Part shown: positions 37,663 through 47,500 of the stretch, in pieces
Numbering within the stretch: the first letter of the stretch is position 1
Layout of the letters: every line of letters starts with the position of its first letter
From: Bombiscardovia asteroides_K
GTDB taxonomy: Bacteria > Actinomycetota > Actinomycetes > Actinomycetales > Bifidobacteriaceae
Length of the DNA: 64,000 bases
Reading direction: 5' to 3'
NCBI RefSeq assembly: GCF_048001765.1
Contig: NZ_CP181447.1
Location: forward strand, 2,151,408-2,215,407
The notes under the pieces: model-generated
The model's input: the letters and a program-made list of their open reading frames with translations, nothing else
What the model was told of the DNA's origin: nothing
Database searches by the model: none
Program-made: the position numbers and the translations under genes

Positions 37663-38544
37663 ATGAACAGTAAAACCGAGAGCAATAGCCTTCTGGGCGC
37701 CGCCGACATCCGGCGCATCGCCGACCAGATCGGCATCCACCCCACCAAGCGACTGGGACAGAATTTCGTCATCGATCCAGGGACTGTCCGCAGAATCGTC
37801 CGTCTGGCCGGGGTGGAATCTGGACAGACCGTTCTGGAGGTAGGTCCTGGTCTGGGATCCCTGACTCTCGGTTTGTTGGAGGCGGGCTGCCTGGTGACCG
37901 CCGACGAGATCGATCCCGTCCTGGCCCAGCAGCTGCCGCAGACCGTCCGCGAGCGCATGCCGGAGAGCCTGGAACGGCTGACCGTGATCAACCGGGATGC
38001 CCTGACCCTGACCCCTCAGCTGGCAGGCGACGCGGGCGCGGCCACCGACCTGGTCATGGTGGCCAACCTGCCCTACAATGTAGCCACTCCGATCATTCTG
38101 ACCCTCCTGGCCCGATTCGCCAATCTGAGCCGGTTCCTGGTCATGGTCCAGAAGGAGGTGGCGGACCGGCTGACGGCCGCCCCGGGCTCCAAGGTCTACG
38201 GGGCTCCCAGTCTGAAGCTGGCCTGGTACGGCCATGCCGCCCAGGCTGGCAGAATCGGGCGCCATGTCTTCTGGCCAGCCCCCAACGTGGACTCGGCCCT
38301 GGTCTCCTTCACCCGGGACAAGGATGGACCCGGACGCGAGGATGAAGGGACGAGAACCGAGGTCTTCTCCCTGATTGATGCCGCCTTCGGACAGCGCCGC
38401 AAGACCCTACATGCCGCCCTGAAGGGTCTGGTGAACGCCGAAACCTTCCAGGCTGCAGGCATTGACCCTGCACGTCGGGGGGAAACCATGACCATCGAGG
38501 AGTTCGTCGCCCTGGAGCAAGCCCGCCGCGAGGTGACCGAGTGA
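37663..38544 (+). CDS. rsmA: 16S rRNA dimethyladenosine transferase
   Basis: 293 residues (KsgA). It dimethylates two adjacent adenosines in the 3' hairpin of 16S rRNA with SAM. LGQNFVIDPGTVRRIV, the SAM motif LEVGPGLGSLT and the catalytic NLPYNVATP are present. No clear ribosome site precedes ATG 37663, 33 nt after rpfB. It overlaps ispE by four bases (GTGA), so ispE translation is coupled. Confidence 0.96.
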   Translation: MNSKTESNSLLGAADIRRIADQIGIHPTKRLGQNFVIDPGTVRRIVRLAGVESGQTVLEVGPGLGSLTLGLLEAGCLVTADEIDPVLAQQLPQTVRERMPESLERLTVINRDALTLTPQLAGDAGAATDLVMVANLPYNVATPIILTLLARFANLSRFLVMVQKEVADRLTAAPGSKVYGAPSLKLAWYGHAAQAGRIGRHVFWPAPNVDSALVSFTRDKDGPGREDEGTRTEVFSLIDAAFGQRRKTLHAALKGLVNAETFQAAGIDPARRGETMTIEEFVALEQARREVTE

Positions 38545-39461
38545 GCCCGGCAGCCGGAAGGGATGGCATTGCTCTCTACTGTCCCGCCAAGATCAATCTG
38601 AGACTCCGCGTCGGCCCGACCCGAGCCGACCTTGGAGGTCAACACCGCCTGGACACCATTTACAGCGCCGTGGGAATCTGGGATCGGGTGGAACTGCGGC
38701 GGAGAGAACCTGGCAGTGGCTTCCGCTTGACCCTGGAGGGCGAGCACCTGGGCGACCTGAACCGCCGGGATGCCGATCCACGCGCCAACCTGGCCGTCAA
38801 GGCCCTCCTGGCCATGGCCCAGGCCGCCGGACATCAGCCTGATGTGTCCATCCACATCGTCAAGCGGATACCTGTGGGTGCCGGTCTGGCCGGCGGATCC
38901 GCGGATGCCGCCGGAACCATGCTGGGCCTGAACCGGCTCTGGAATCTAGGGATGCCTGCCGCCAAGCTGGATCGCATCGCTGCCGGTCTGGGCGCGGACC
39001 TGCCCTTCTGCCTGCATGGAGGGCTCAGCAGAGGGACAGGTTTCGGCCAGATTCTGGAACCCCTGGATCCGGATGGCCCACAGGCCCAGCGGCTATCCCG
39101 AGCTGGGCTGACCGGGCACCTCCTTATCGGGGCCTACGATGACCAGCTGAGCACCGCCCAGGTCTACAAGGCCTTCGACCTGATCGGACCCGATCCCCAC
39201 GACCTGAACGACCTGCAGGAGACCGCCTGCACCCTGCACCCGCGCTCGCGCAAGGCCCTGGACCTTGCCCGGCGGGCAGGCATCGGACCGGCCTTCGTCT
39301 CTGGGTCGGGCCCCTCGGTGGTGGTCATGACCCCTCGACCCGAGCAGGCAATCGCACTGATAAGGCTCTGGCGGGAGCAGAATGCAGTGGACAGGATCAT
39401 CGAGGCTGACTCGCCAGTCCTGCCCAGGATGGTCCCACTGCGAGTCACCCATGAACAGTAG
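38541..39461 (+). CDS. ispE: 4-diphosphocytidyl-2-C-methyl-D-erythritol kinase
   Basis: 306 residues. GHMP kinase of the MEP isoprenoid pathway, phosphorylating CDP-methylerythritol. The substrate Lys region CPAKINLRLRVG, the ATP loop PVGAGLAGGSADAAGTM and the third motif FVSGSGPSVVV are clear. GTG start at 38541 overlaps the rsmA stop. The next gene begins 10 nt after its stop. Confidence 0.95.
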   Translation: MSPAAGRDGIALYCPAKINLRLRVGPTRADLGGQHRLDTIYSAVGIWDRVELRRREPGSGFRLTLEGEHLGDLNRRDADPRANLAVKALLAMAQAAGHQPDVSIHIVKRIPVGAGLAGGSADAAGTMLGLNRLWNLGMPAAKLDRIAAGLGADLPFCLHGGLSRGTGFGQILEPLDPDGPQAQRLSRAGLTGHLLIGAYDDQLSTAQVYKAFDLIGPDPHDLNDLQETACTLHPRSRKALDLARRAGIGPAFVSGSGPSVVVMTPRPEQAIALIRLWREQNAVDRIIEADSPVLPRMVPLRVTHEQ

Positions 39462-39471
39462 AGTAGGCAAC

Positions 39472-40083
39472 ATGACGAATCCCGAACCACTCGACGAACG
39501 CGAGGCCCGCAGGCAGTTCGTGCGACGGCGCCAGAAAATGGTCTTCACCATAGTCGTCAGCGCCCTGGTTGCCATCCTGATCATCTGCGGACTGATCATC
39601 TTCGGGTCCATCGGGCATACCGCCAAACACGCCAGCATCGCCAAACCCAACTATGGCGTCGCCGTGCCCTGCCCGCCTGCGAATGCCAAGCTGGTCAACC
39701 ACCCCGATATCCGCGTGCGGGTGCTCAACGGAACCAATAAGTCCGGTCTGGCCACTGCCTTGGCCTCGGCCCTGCGTAATCGGGGATTCAACATGCAGGA
39801 TGTGGCGGACTATCCGGGCAAGACCGAGACAGCCCGCACCGAGGTACGTTTCGGGGCTTCGGCCATTGACCGTGGCTACACAGTGGGGTCCCAATTCAAC
39901 GATGCGGTTCTGATCATGGACGATCGCAACGACGATCTGATCGACGTGGTCATAGGGGCCACCTTTACTGATCTGGACGACGAGGACAGCAACTCCGTCG
40001 TAGGCCGCAAGATCGAAGCCATCAAGGGCTGCCAGACCGACCCCTCCTCCATGAAGAACCTGCCCAAGGCTCCCAAGGCCTGA
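39472..40083 (+). CDS. membrane-anchored LytR C-terminal domain protein
   Basis: 203 residues. A charged N-terminus (REARRQFVRRRQK), one membrane helix (about 25-45) and an extracytoplasmic domain with VRVLNGTNKSGLATALASALRNRGF, the LytR_C fold found alone or after LytR-CpsA-Psr domains. Function of the stand-alone form is unknown; cell-envelope association is expected. ATG 39472 was chosen over ATG 39451 because neither has a strong ribosome site and 39472 does not overlap ispE. A small GC hairpin follows the stop. Confidence 0.75.
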   Translation: MTNPEPLDEREARRQFVRRRQKMVFTIVVSALVAILIICGLIIFGSIGHTAKHASIAKPNYGVAVPCPPANAKLVNHPDIRVRVLNGTNKSGLATALASALRNRGFNMQDVADYPGKTETARTEVRFGASAIDRGYTVGSQFNDAVLIMDDRNDDLIDVVIGATFTDLDDEDSNSVVGRKIEAIKGCQTDPSSMKNLPKAPKA

Positions 40084-40178
40084 CGCCGCCGGTCCGGCGT
40101 ACTGCCGGATTCAACATCACGTCACCACAACATCCGCAGTCTCCTGACCAAGGGGGCCTGGAAAGGTGTGACTTAGGG

Positions 40179-41603
40179 TCAGGCTTGGTCGGCGCCCTCT
40201 CTTTGCCACCAGTCCTTCAGCTCCTGCTCGGCTGTCTGCTGGTCGACCGGGCCCTGATCCAGGCGATAGTCCAGCATGTGCCGATAGGCGCGTCCCACCT
40301 GCGGCCCGGGTTCGAGGCCCAGAATCTGCATGATCTGTCGTCCGTCCAGGTCAGGCCGGATGGCATTCAGATCCTCCTGCTGACGCAGTTGAGCCACCCT
40401 GTCCTCCAGCTCGTCCATGGCGGAAGAGAAAACCTGAGCCTTTCGCTTGTTGCGGGTGGTCGCATCGGCACGAGTCAGACGATTGAGCCGCTCATAAAGC
40501 GGACCGGTCTCGCGGGCATAACGGCGGACAGCCGCATCGGTCCACCGCTCGTCCACATAGCCGTGGAAACGCAGGTGCATGGAAATCAGATCGCAGACGT
40601 CGGCGATCAGGTGGTGGTCGAAGCGCAGGGCCTTGAGGCGCTTGCGGGCCAACCGGGCTCCAACCACATCGTGATGATGGAAGCTGACCTTGCCGCCGGG
40701 CTCAAAGCGTCTGGTGGCGGGCTTGCCGATGTCGTGCAGCAGGGCGGCCAGGCGCAGGGTCAGGTCCGGGGCGGGCACAGGTCCGTCAGGTCCGGTCTCC
40801 AGGGCGATGGCCCGGTCCACCACCATAAGGGTGTGCTCGAAAACGTCCTTGTGCCGGTGATGCTCGTCTATCTCCAGCTGCAGAGCCGGCACCTCGGGCA
40901 AAACGATGTCAGCCAGGCCGGACTGCACCAGGGCCTCGATGCCCTGGACGGGGTGGTCAGCCAGCATGAGCTTGGTCAGCTCGTCGCGAATCCGCTCGGC
41001 CGAGACGATGCTGATTCGATCGGTCATGCGGGTGATGGCCTCTGCGGTCTCCGGGGCGATAGTGAATCCCAGCTGGGCCACGAACCGCACGGCCCGCATC
41101 ATCCGCAGGGGGTCGTCGTCGAAGGACTGGCGGGGATCCACTGGAGTCCGCAGCACCTGCTTGGCCAGGTCGTTGGCCCCCCGGTAGGGGTCCACGAAGA
41201 CCAAGTCGGGCACCCGCAGGGCCATGGCATTGACGGTGAAGTCGCGCCGGGAAAGGTCGCCCTCAAGACTGTCCCCGTAGTCCACCTCGGGCTTGCGGGA
41301 ATCGGGATCGTAGGTGTCTTTCCGGTAGGTGGTCACCTCCACCTTGACCTCGGTACCGTCAGGACGCCGCCGCAACGCGCCAAGGGTGCCGAATTTGCGC
41401 CCCATGTCCCAGAAGCCCGACCCCCAATGGCGCAGGATGGGCTCGAACTGCTCGGGCCGGGCCGAGGTGCAGAAGTCCAGGTCGTGGGAGGGCCGGTGCA
41501 GGAGCAGATCGCGTACAGGACCCCCTACCAACGCCAGTTCAAAACCCTGCTCGGCGAAGAGGCGCCCGAGCTCGATGGCCTCCGGCCAGACTTGGAAATC
41601 CAC
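40179..41603 (-). CDS. cca: CCA tRNA nucleotidyltransferase
   Basis: 474 residues. It adds or repairs the 3' CCA of tRNAs, needed here because the tRNA-Thr gene lacks an encoded CCA. Motifs are LVGGPVRDLLL, the catalytic DLDF, RRDFTVNAMA, DDDPLRMMRAVRFVAQLGF and an HD domain (LLHDIGKP). GTG 41603 was preferred to GTG 41609 because the AAAGG ribosome site is 6 nt from the former and 0 nt from the latter. Convergent to the LytR_C gene. Divergent from the NUDIX gene by 81 bp. Confidence 0.95.
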   Translation of the reverse strand: MDFQVWPEAIELGRLFAEQGFELALVGGPVRDLLLHRPSHDLDFCTSARPEQFEPILRHWGSGFWDMGRKFGTLGALRRRPDGTEVKVEVTTYRKDTYDPDSRKPEVDYGDSLEGDLSRRDFTVNAMALRVPDLVFVDPYRGANDLAKQVLRTPVDPRQSFDDDPLRMMRAVRFVAQLGFTIAPETAEAITRMTDRISIVSAERIRDELTKLMLADHPVQGIEALVQSGLADIVLPEVPALQLEIDEHHRHKDVFEHTLMVVDRAIALETGPDGPVPAPDLTLRLAALLHDIGKPATRRFEPGGKVSFHHHDVVGARLARKRLKALRFDHHLIADVCDLISMHLRFHGYVDERWTDAAVRRYARETGPLYERLNRLTRADATTRNKRKAQVFSSAMDELEDRVAQLRQQEDLNAIRPDLDGRQIMQILGLEPGPQVGRAYRHMLDYRLDQGPVDQQTAEQELKDWWQREGADQA

Positions 41604-41684
41604 GCTCACCCTTTCCTACGGAGTTGATGCGCCTACTAGCATACCGTTACCCCACCTGCACATTACCTTACGTAAAGTTGGAGT

Positions 41685-42353
41685 ATGATTACGCCCGCGG
41701 ACATGGCGCGCATGCTTGCACATAGCGCCGACTCTGCGGATATCCATGCCCGCGGCCAGCAGGGGCTGGACCACCTGGTGGAGACTGTAAGCGAACGTCT
41801 GGATCCGCAGGTCCGCGAGCGCATACAGACCGAGGATGACGCTCCCACACCTGCCCTCATGCCCCGGCATAAGCATGCCTCAGGACCTTCAACCTTTGCC
41901 TCTCTGGATGCCCAGGAGCTGCCGGTGGTGCGCGAGTATTCGGCAGGCGGACTGATCTTCGACCGGCATGACCGGGTGGCCATCATCGCCCGGCACTCCC
42001 GCTCGGGCCACCTGGAATGGTGCCTGCCCAAGGGGCATATCGAGAAGGGGGAAACACCCGAGCAGACGGCGGTGCGCGAGGTCCACGAGGAGACGGGGAT
42101 ACTGGGTAGGGTGACCGACTCCATCGCCACCATCGACTACTGGTTCACCGGAACCAACCAGCGGGTACACAAGCTGGTTCATCATTTCGTCCTGCGGATG
42201 ATCGGCGGATCCCTGAGCGTGGAGGGTGACCCCGACCATGAGGCCGAAGATGCCATCTGGGTGGACTTCTCCGACCTGACCTCGGTGCTCAGTTACCCCA
42301 ATGAGCGTAAAATAGCCTGGCTCTACGCGAGGAAGTACAAAAAACAGCCATGA
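41685..42353 (+). CDS. NUDIX hydrolase
   Basis: 222 residues. An N-terminal helical, polar region (1-80) precedes the Nudix domain with box GHIEKGETPEQTAVREVHEETG, complete REUXEEXGU core. It resembles the conserved actinobacterial NUDIX next to cca and murJ; substrate (oxidised nucleotide, ADP-ribose, dinucleotide) is unknown. TAAAGT at 41673-41678 ends exactly 6 nt before the ATG, so a leaderless start is possible, although GGAG also sits 1 nt before it. Its stop overlaps the next start (ATGA). Confidence 0.92.
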   Translation: MITPADMARMLAHSADSADIHARGQQGLDHLVETVSERLDPQVRERIQTEDDAPTPALMPRHKHASGPSTFASLDAQELPVVREYSAGGLIFDRHDRVAIIARHSRSGHLEWCLPKGHIEKGETPEQTAVREVHEETGILGRVTDSIATIDYWFTGTNQRVHKLVHHFVLRMIGGSLSVEGDPDHEAEDAIWVDFSDLTSVLSYPNERKIAWLYARKYKKQP

Positions 42354-44563
42354 TCCAGACCCCCCTGCGCCCGGGCGGGCGCACCAGCCAGCACACTCAT
42401 GCCTTCAATCGATGGGCCCGGCGGGCCCGGATCCTGCTGGTGACCGTCCTTCTGCTGGCCTTGGTGATGGTTCCCTGGCAGCCAGCGCCAGCCCTGGCAG
42501 CCAGCGATCATCAGAGCTCGGCCGAGGTGGCCCTGCGCTGGTCCACGCCAGTGGTGACCGACAAGTCCGGCTACGCCCTGCGCGCTGCGGTGACCAACAC
42601 CGCCAACCAGCCCATGGAGAATGCCCATCTGAGCGTATCCACCAGCGCCCTTTACTCCTTCAGCTCCCGGGCCGACATGCAGGCCTGGTCCGAAGGCCAC
42701 GCCCGCATCCCCACCCCGGATGTGCTGGGTACACAGGCAGTACCGACAATCCCGACCGGGCAGAGCACCGAGGTTGCCGTCAACGTACCGGCTGATCAAG
42801 ACGCGATCAAGAAAATGACCAGCTGGGGGCCCAAGCCCGTCCGGCTCTCTTTGAGCGACGATCAGGGTCGGGTCCTGGGCGACGTGTTCACCTTTCTGAC
42901 CCGGACCTGGGATGGCCTGCCCACCGCAGGCACCCCCGCCCTGTCCCTGACCATGGTTCTGCCGCTGACCTCCTCGGACTGGAACATTGACGACAAGGCC
43001 ATGACGGCGCTGATGACCCAGTCCAGTGCCGAATCCGAGTCAGGCCCAGGCAACGATAAAAACCGGAGCGTGACACTGACCCGCCAGGGGGCCCGCCGCC
43101 AGGAGGACCAGAGCCAGCTGCTGTCCAAGCACGGGTCCCTGCAGGCACTGGGCGACCCGGTCTATCTATCCGCATTCACCAACCGTCCCCAGATCCAAGG
43201 GCTGATTCAGCCGGCCGACTTCGACATCACCGGGTATGCATCCCAGAATCAGGACCGTTATGCCCAGGCCGGAGTCACCCCCGAGTCCTGGAGTGCCCAG
43301 ACCGCGGCCAAGCTCTATGCTGACGCAGCGCCTGGCATATACGCCTGGCAGGGCCGACAGGAGTGGACCATGGAGTCCATCACCGCCGCCCGCCGTGCCG
43401 GCTATCAGACGGTCATCGCCCCCCAGGGCTTCGAAGTCGGCGCCGGCACCTCCGCCCACACCGGCAAGTACACCATCGAAACCAGGGCCGGAAATGTAAC
43501 CGTCCTGTCGGCCCAGCGCGAGCTCAGCAACCTGGCCAAGGGCCACCCCAGCTCCACACGCGCCACCGGTGAGCAGACCCAGGCCGGGCAGACGGCGCGC
43601 TTCATAGCTCAGAGCGCCTTCTACCAGATGGAGCAGCCCTACGCCGAACGCTCCCTCCTGGTCTGCTTCGACGCCGATGAGGACACCCAGCAGGCGGACC
43701 GGATCATGACCGAACTGGAGCATGCTCCATGGATCAGCCTTAAGTCCATGGACGACCTGATGCAGGCGCCCGACTTCACAGGTGGGTCGTCAGGTCTGCT
43801 CAAGGCCCTGGAGCCCGGCAGCGCAAAGGGCAACGCCAAACATGGCGATGGCCCGACAGGCACCCTGGACTCCCTGATCGCCAGCCGGGCTGACATCGAC
43901 CGATTCGCCACCTCCATCCTGGCTGACGACAAGCAGGATTCCCAACCCACCGCCAGCGCCTCGGCAGGCAAGACCGACAGCCAGGCCCTGGCCCGCCAGG
44001 ATGCCGACACCACCGCCCGCCAGCCCAAGGATCCGCATCAGTGGCTGAGCCAGCTGACCGCCGCCCACGACGACCTGGCCCTGAAGTCCCTGGGGGGAAC
44101 CGCAGCCGCCTCTGGACTGGCCGATCAGGCCGAGGCCATATCCCGACGGCTCCTGGACGGGATCAGCATCACGCCCAGCGAGTCATTGAACGTCGTCAGC
44201 GAGACGGCCTCCATGCCCGTCACCGTCAGCAACAGCCACCCCTATCCTGTCCACGCCCGCATCAGCGCCCGAACCGACTCCATGGAGATCGTCACCTCGC
44301 GCATGGCGGAGGCGGTCATTCCCGCCCGCTCCGAGGCTCAGGTAACCTTCAAGGTCAGGGTGGCGGCAGCCGGTAGAGCCAACGTGGACATCGGCCTGCT
44401 GGACAGCCAGGGCCGTCCATTCGGCCAGGTGCGTCGTGCTCAGATCACCAGTAATCTGCGACTGAGCGACATGAGCGGCCTGATTATCATTGTCATCGCC
44501 GTGCTCCTGGGACTCCTGGGGCTCTGGCGGCAGTTCCACCGTACGAAGGACCCGGACGAATGA
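42350..44563 (+). CDS. DUF6049-family secreted/membrane protein
   Basis: 737 residues. It has an N-terminal signal sequence with hydrophobic core ILLVTVLLLALVMVPW ending at LAAS, a large extracytoplasmic part and one C-terminal membrane helix (about 708-728) with a short charged tail. It belongs to the uncharacterised DUF6049 family always found beside murJ in actinobacteria (family knowledge). The residues 455-600 linker is Asp/Ala/Gln-rich. Overlap of four bases on both sides (ATGA) puts it in a translationally coupled NUDIX-DUF6049-MurJ trio, suggesting a role in envelope assembly. Confidence 0.85.
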   Translation: MIQTPLRPGGRTSQHTHAFNRWARRARILLVTVLLLALVMVPWQPAPALAASDHQSSAEVALRWSTPVVTDKSGYALRAAVTNTANQPMENAHLSVSTSALYSFSSRADMQAWSEGHARIPTPDVLGTQAVPTIPTGQSTEVAVNVPADQDAIKKMTSWGPKPVRLSLSDDQGRVLGDVFTFLTRTWDGLPTAGTPALSLTMVLPLTSSDWNIDDKAMTALMTQSSAESESGPGNDKNRSVTLTRQGARRQEDQSQLLSKHGSLQALGDPVYLSAFTNRPQIQGLIQPADFDITGYASQNQDRYAQAGVTPESWSAQTAAKLYADAAPGIYAWQGRQEWTMESITAARRAGYQTVIAPQGFEVGAGTSAHTGKYTIETRAGNVTVLSAQRELSNLAKGHPSSTRATGEQTQAGQTARFIAQSAFYQMEQPYAERSLLVCFDADEDTQQADRIMTELEHAPWISLKSMDDLMQAPDFTGGSSGLLKALEPGSAKGNAKHGDGPTGTLDSLIASRADIDRFATSILADDKQDSQPTASASAGKTDSQALARQDADTTARQPKDPHQWLSQLTAAHDDLALKSLGGTAAASGLADQAEAISRRLLDGISITPSESLNVVSETASMPVTVSNSHPYPVHARISARTDSMEIVTSRMAEAVIPARSEAQVTFKVRVAAAGRANVDIGLLDSQGRPFGQVRRAQITSNLRLSDMSGLIIIVIAVLLGLLGLWRQFHRTKDPDE

Positions 44564-47500
44564 GTTCCGTAGGGCGCAATTCCGCCATCATGGCCACGGG
44601 CACCGCGGCCTCCCGCGTAACCGGGCAGATCCGCACCATCCTGCTGGCAGCCGCCATAGGCACCACCGGGATCGCGGCCGATGCCTATCAGACCGGTGCC
44701 ATGATCCCTCAGGTCATGTTCACCCTAATCTCGGGCGGCATCTTCAACGCCGTCCTGGTCCCGCAGATCGTGCGCACCCTCAAGGAGCGGGACGCGGCAG
44801 ACCGGCTGAACAAGCTGATCACGGTCGCCATGGTCCTCCTGGCCCTGCTGACCCTACTGCTGATGCTGGGCACCCCGGTGCTGACCACCATCTATCTGAA
44901 CTCCAAGTGGAACCCGGCACAGCGGGCCCTGGCCAACTCCTTTACCCTCTGGTGCATGCCACAGGTCTTCTTCTACGGGCTCTACACGGTCCTGGGGCAG
45001 ATCCTGGCAGCCAAGGGCCGGTTCACCGCATACGCCTGGAGCTCGGTGGGCGCCAACGTTATCAGCTGCCTGGGCTTCCTGGCCTTCATCTTCCTGTTCG
45101 GCAACGCCCGCAATCAGCCGGTCGGCTTCTGGGACAACGGCAAGGTGGCCCTGACCGCCGGGGCCTGGACCCTTGGAGTGGCCTTCCAGGCGCTGGTCCT
45201 CTTCATCCCCCTGATCATGAGCGGCTTCCGCTATCGTCCCCGCTGGGGCCTGCGTGGAATCGGCCTGCGATCCATGGGCTCAGTGGCGGCCTGGAGCATG
45301 TGCGTGGTCATCATCAACCAGCTGGCCAACGTGGTCAATGCCCGCATCAACAACGGTGCACCCCTGGAGGGCAACCCATTCGACATCGCCGGCAACGGCT
45401 CCTATCAGAACGCCTACACCATCTTCATCCTGCCCTACTCGCTGGTGGCCGTCTCGGTCAGCACGGCCCTCTTCCCCAAGCTGTCCAAGGCAGTTTCCGA
45501 CGGCCGCATCGGGGATGCCCGCAATGATCTGAGCCAGGCCCTGCGCAATGTGGGACTGGTCATGTTCTTCTTCGCCGCAGTCCTCCTGGCCATTCCGGTG
45601 CCCATCACCCGAGCCCTGCTGCCCTCGGTAAGCGTGCACGAGTCCGTCCTTATATCAGGACCGCTGATAACGCTTTCCCTGGGGCTGGTTCCCACGAGCG
45701 CCTTCCTGCTCATTCAGCGCACCTTCTACGCCTTCGAGGATGGCCGGCATCCCTTCATCTTCGCGGCCGTCTCCAACACCATTCAGGTGGCAGTGCTTCT
45801 GGTATCCATACGCCTGTTGCCTCCCCGTTACTGGGCGGCGATGGTAGGGCTGAGCCTGTCCCTGAGCAGCCTCCTCAGCTTCCCTGTCCTGGCTCACATG
45901 CTGCGCAGCCCCTTCCAGGGAAACCTGGACGAGCGGCGGATTCTTATCACCTACGCCAAGGCCTTCCTGGCTGCGGGATTGGCCCTGGCGGCCGCCCTGA
46001 CGGTCAAAACCCCGGTGACCCACCTGGTCGGCGCCTGGATTCAGGGTCGGCAGGGTCACATGAGCTGGGTGCAGGCGCTCTTCATCTGCGTGGTCATCAC
46101 CCTGTTGACGGCGGTCATCTATGTCGTGACCCTGGTAGCCCTGCGCACTGAGGAATTCATCCAGCTCCTGGTCGATCTGGCCCGTCGGCTGGGCAGGACA
46201 GCCCGGCACCCCGTCCGCAGCCTGGACGCACTGCAGGAGCGACCCTCCCGGCTGGCCGACCGCTCGGTCAGGGTGGTGCACTCCTCCTCCCCCGACTCCG
46301 CTCTGCCCGGCATGGACGCAGCGCTGGAGAACTTCGAGGAGGCCCGCGAATCCGACGCTGATGGAGAATCCGCGATAGCCGGACCTCCACCGGCTCCCCC
46401 GACCCCGCAACCCGTTAGGATTGTACCTAAGAACAGCAAGGTCCACCACGGTGTCGCCGACTACAGGCGGCGCCCCACTTCTGATGAGAGCTCGGCAACC
46501 ATGAACGCGCATATCGGAGACACCATCCTCGGCAGATACACCCTGGTCACCCTGCTCCGCCGCGCGAACGGTCTGAGCGCCTGGCGGGCCAAGGACAAGG
46601 TCCTGGACAGGGATTGCCAGCTCTTCATCGCGGGGGATTCCACCTGCATGGACCGGATCAACATCAACGCCTCAAGCCTGGCACTGAGCAAGGATCGCCG
46701 TTTCACCCCGGTCTATCAGCTGCACACTCGTGACAAGGTCTCCCTGATCGTCACCGCCCCCGATGCCGGCATGTCCCTGAGGGACTACATGCACGGACCC
46801 GCCGGGGGAACGCTCAGCGACCGGGCCATCGGCACCATCATGGGCGAGGTCACCGAAGCCATGCGCACCCTGCATGCCGCAGGCATGGTCGACTATGCGG
46901 TCTCCACGAGCACCATCAGGCTGGCCCCGGCCTCGATCACCCTGGCCGATGCACCCATATCGCCCATGCTTGAGCACCCATCGGCCTCGACTGAGACGGG
47001 ACTGACGGACGAGGAGTATGCCATACGCGAGCTGGCAGGCGTGCTCTATGCCATGCTGACGCGCCGACCCGACCAGGACGGACGGCGGCCCAGCCTGCAG
47101 GAGCTGCCCAAGCAGACCCCGGAAGAGTTCAAAATCATCTGCATGCGTGGGCTGGGCCTGACGAACGAGCAGGGGGCCGTGCCGGTTCCACTGGTCACCC
47201 TGGCGGAGCTCTCGGCCCTGCTCAGCCCCTGGATCCCGCCCGAAGAGCTGACCGACAGCGATCTGATCTGGCCCGAGCTGGACGGCCGCGCCTCCATCGA
47301 GTCCGTCGCCCTGCGTCCGGTGGACCCCAAGAACGTACTCCCGCTTCCCGAGGGGCTGACCTCTTCAGACCTGCCTGCCGCGCAGACCGTATCCCACCGT
47401 GAGCCGCACTGGAAGACCAACCAACTGCTCTTCCCCGGCCGCAGCGAGATTGAAATGCTCAATCCGGAGGATACGGATACCGACCTCTTCTCGCTCTTTG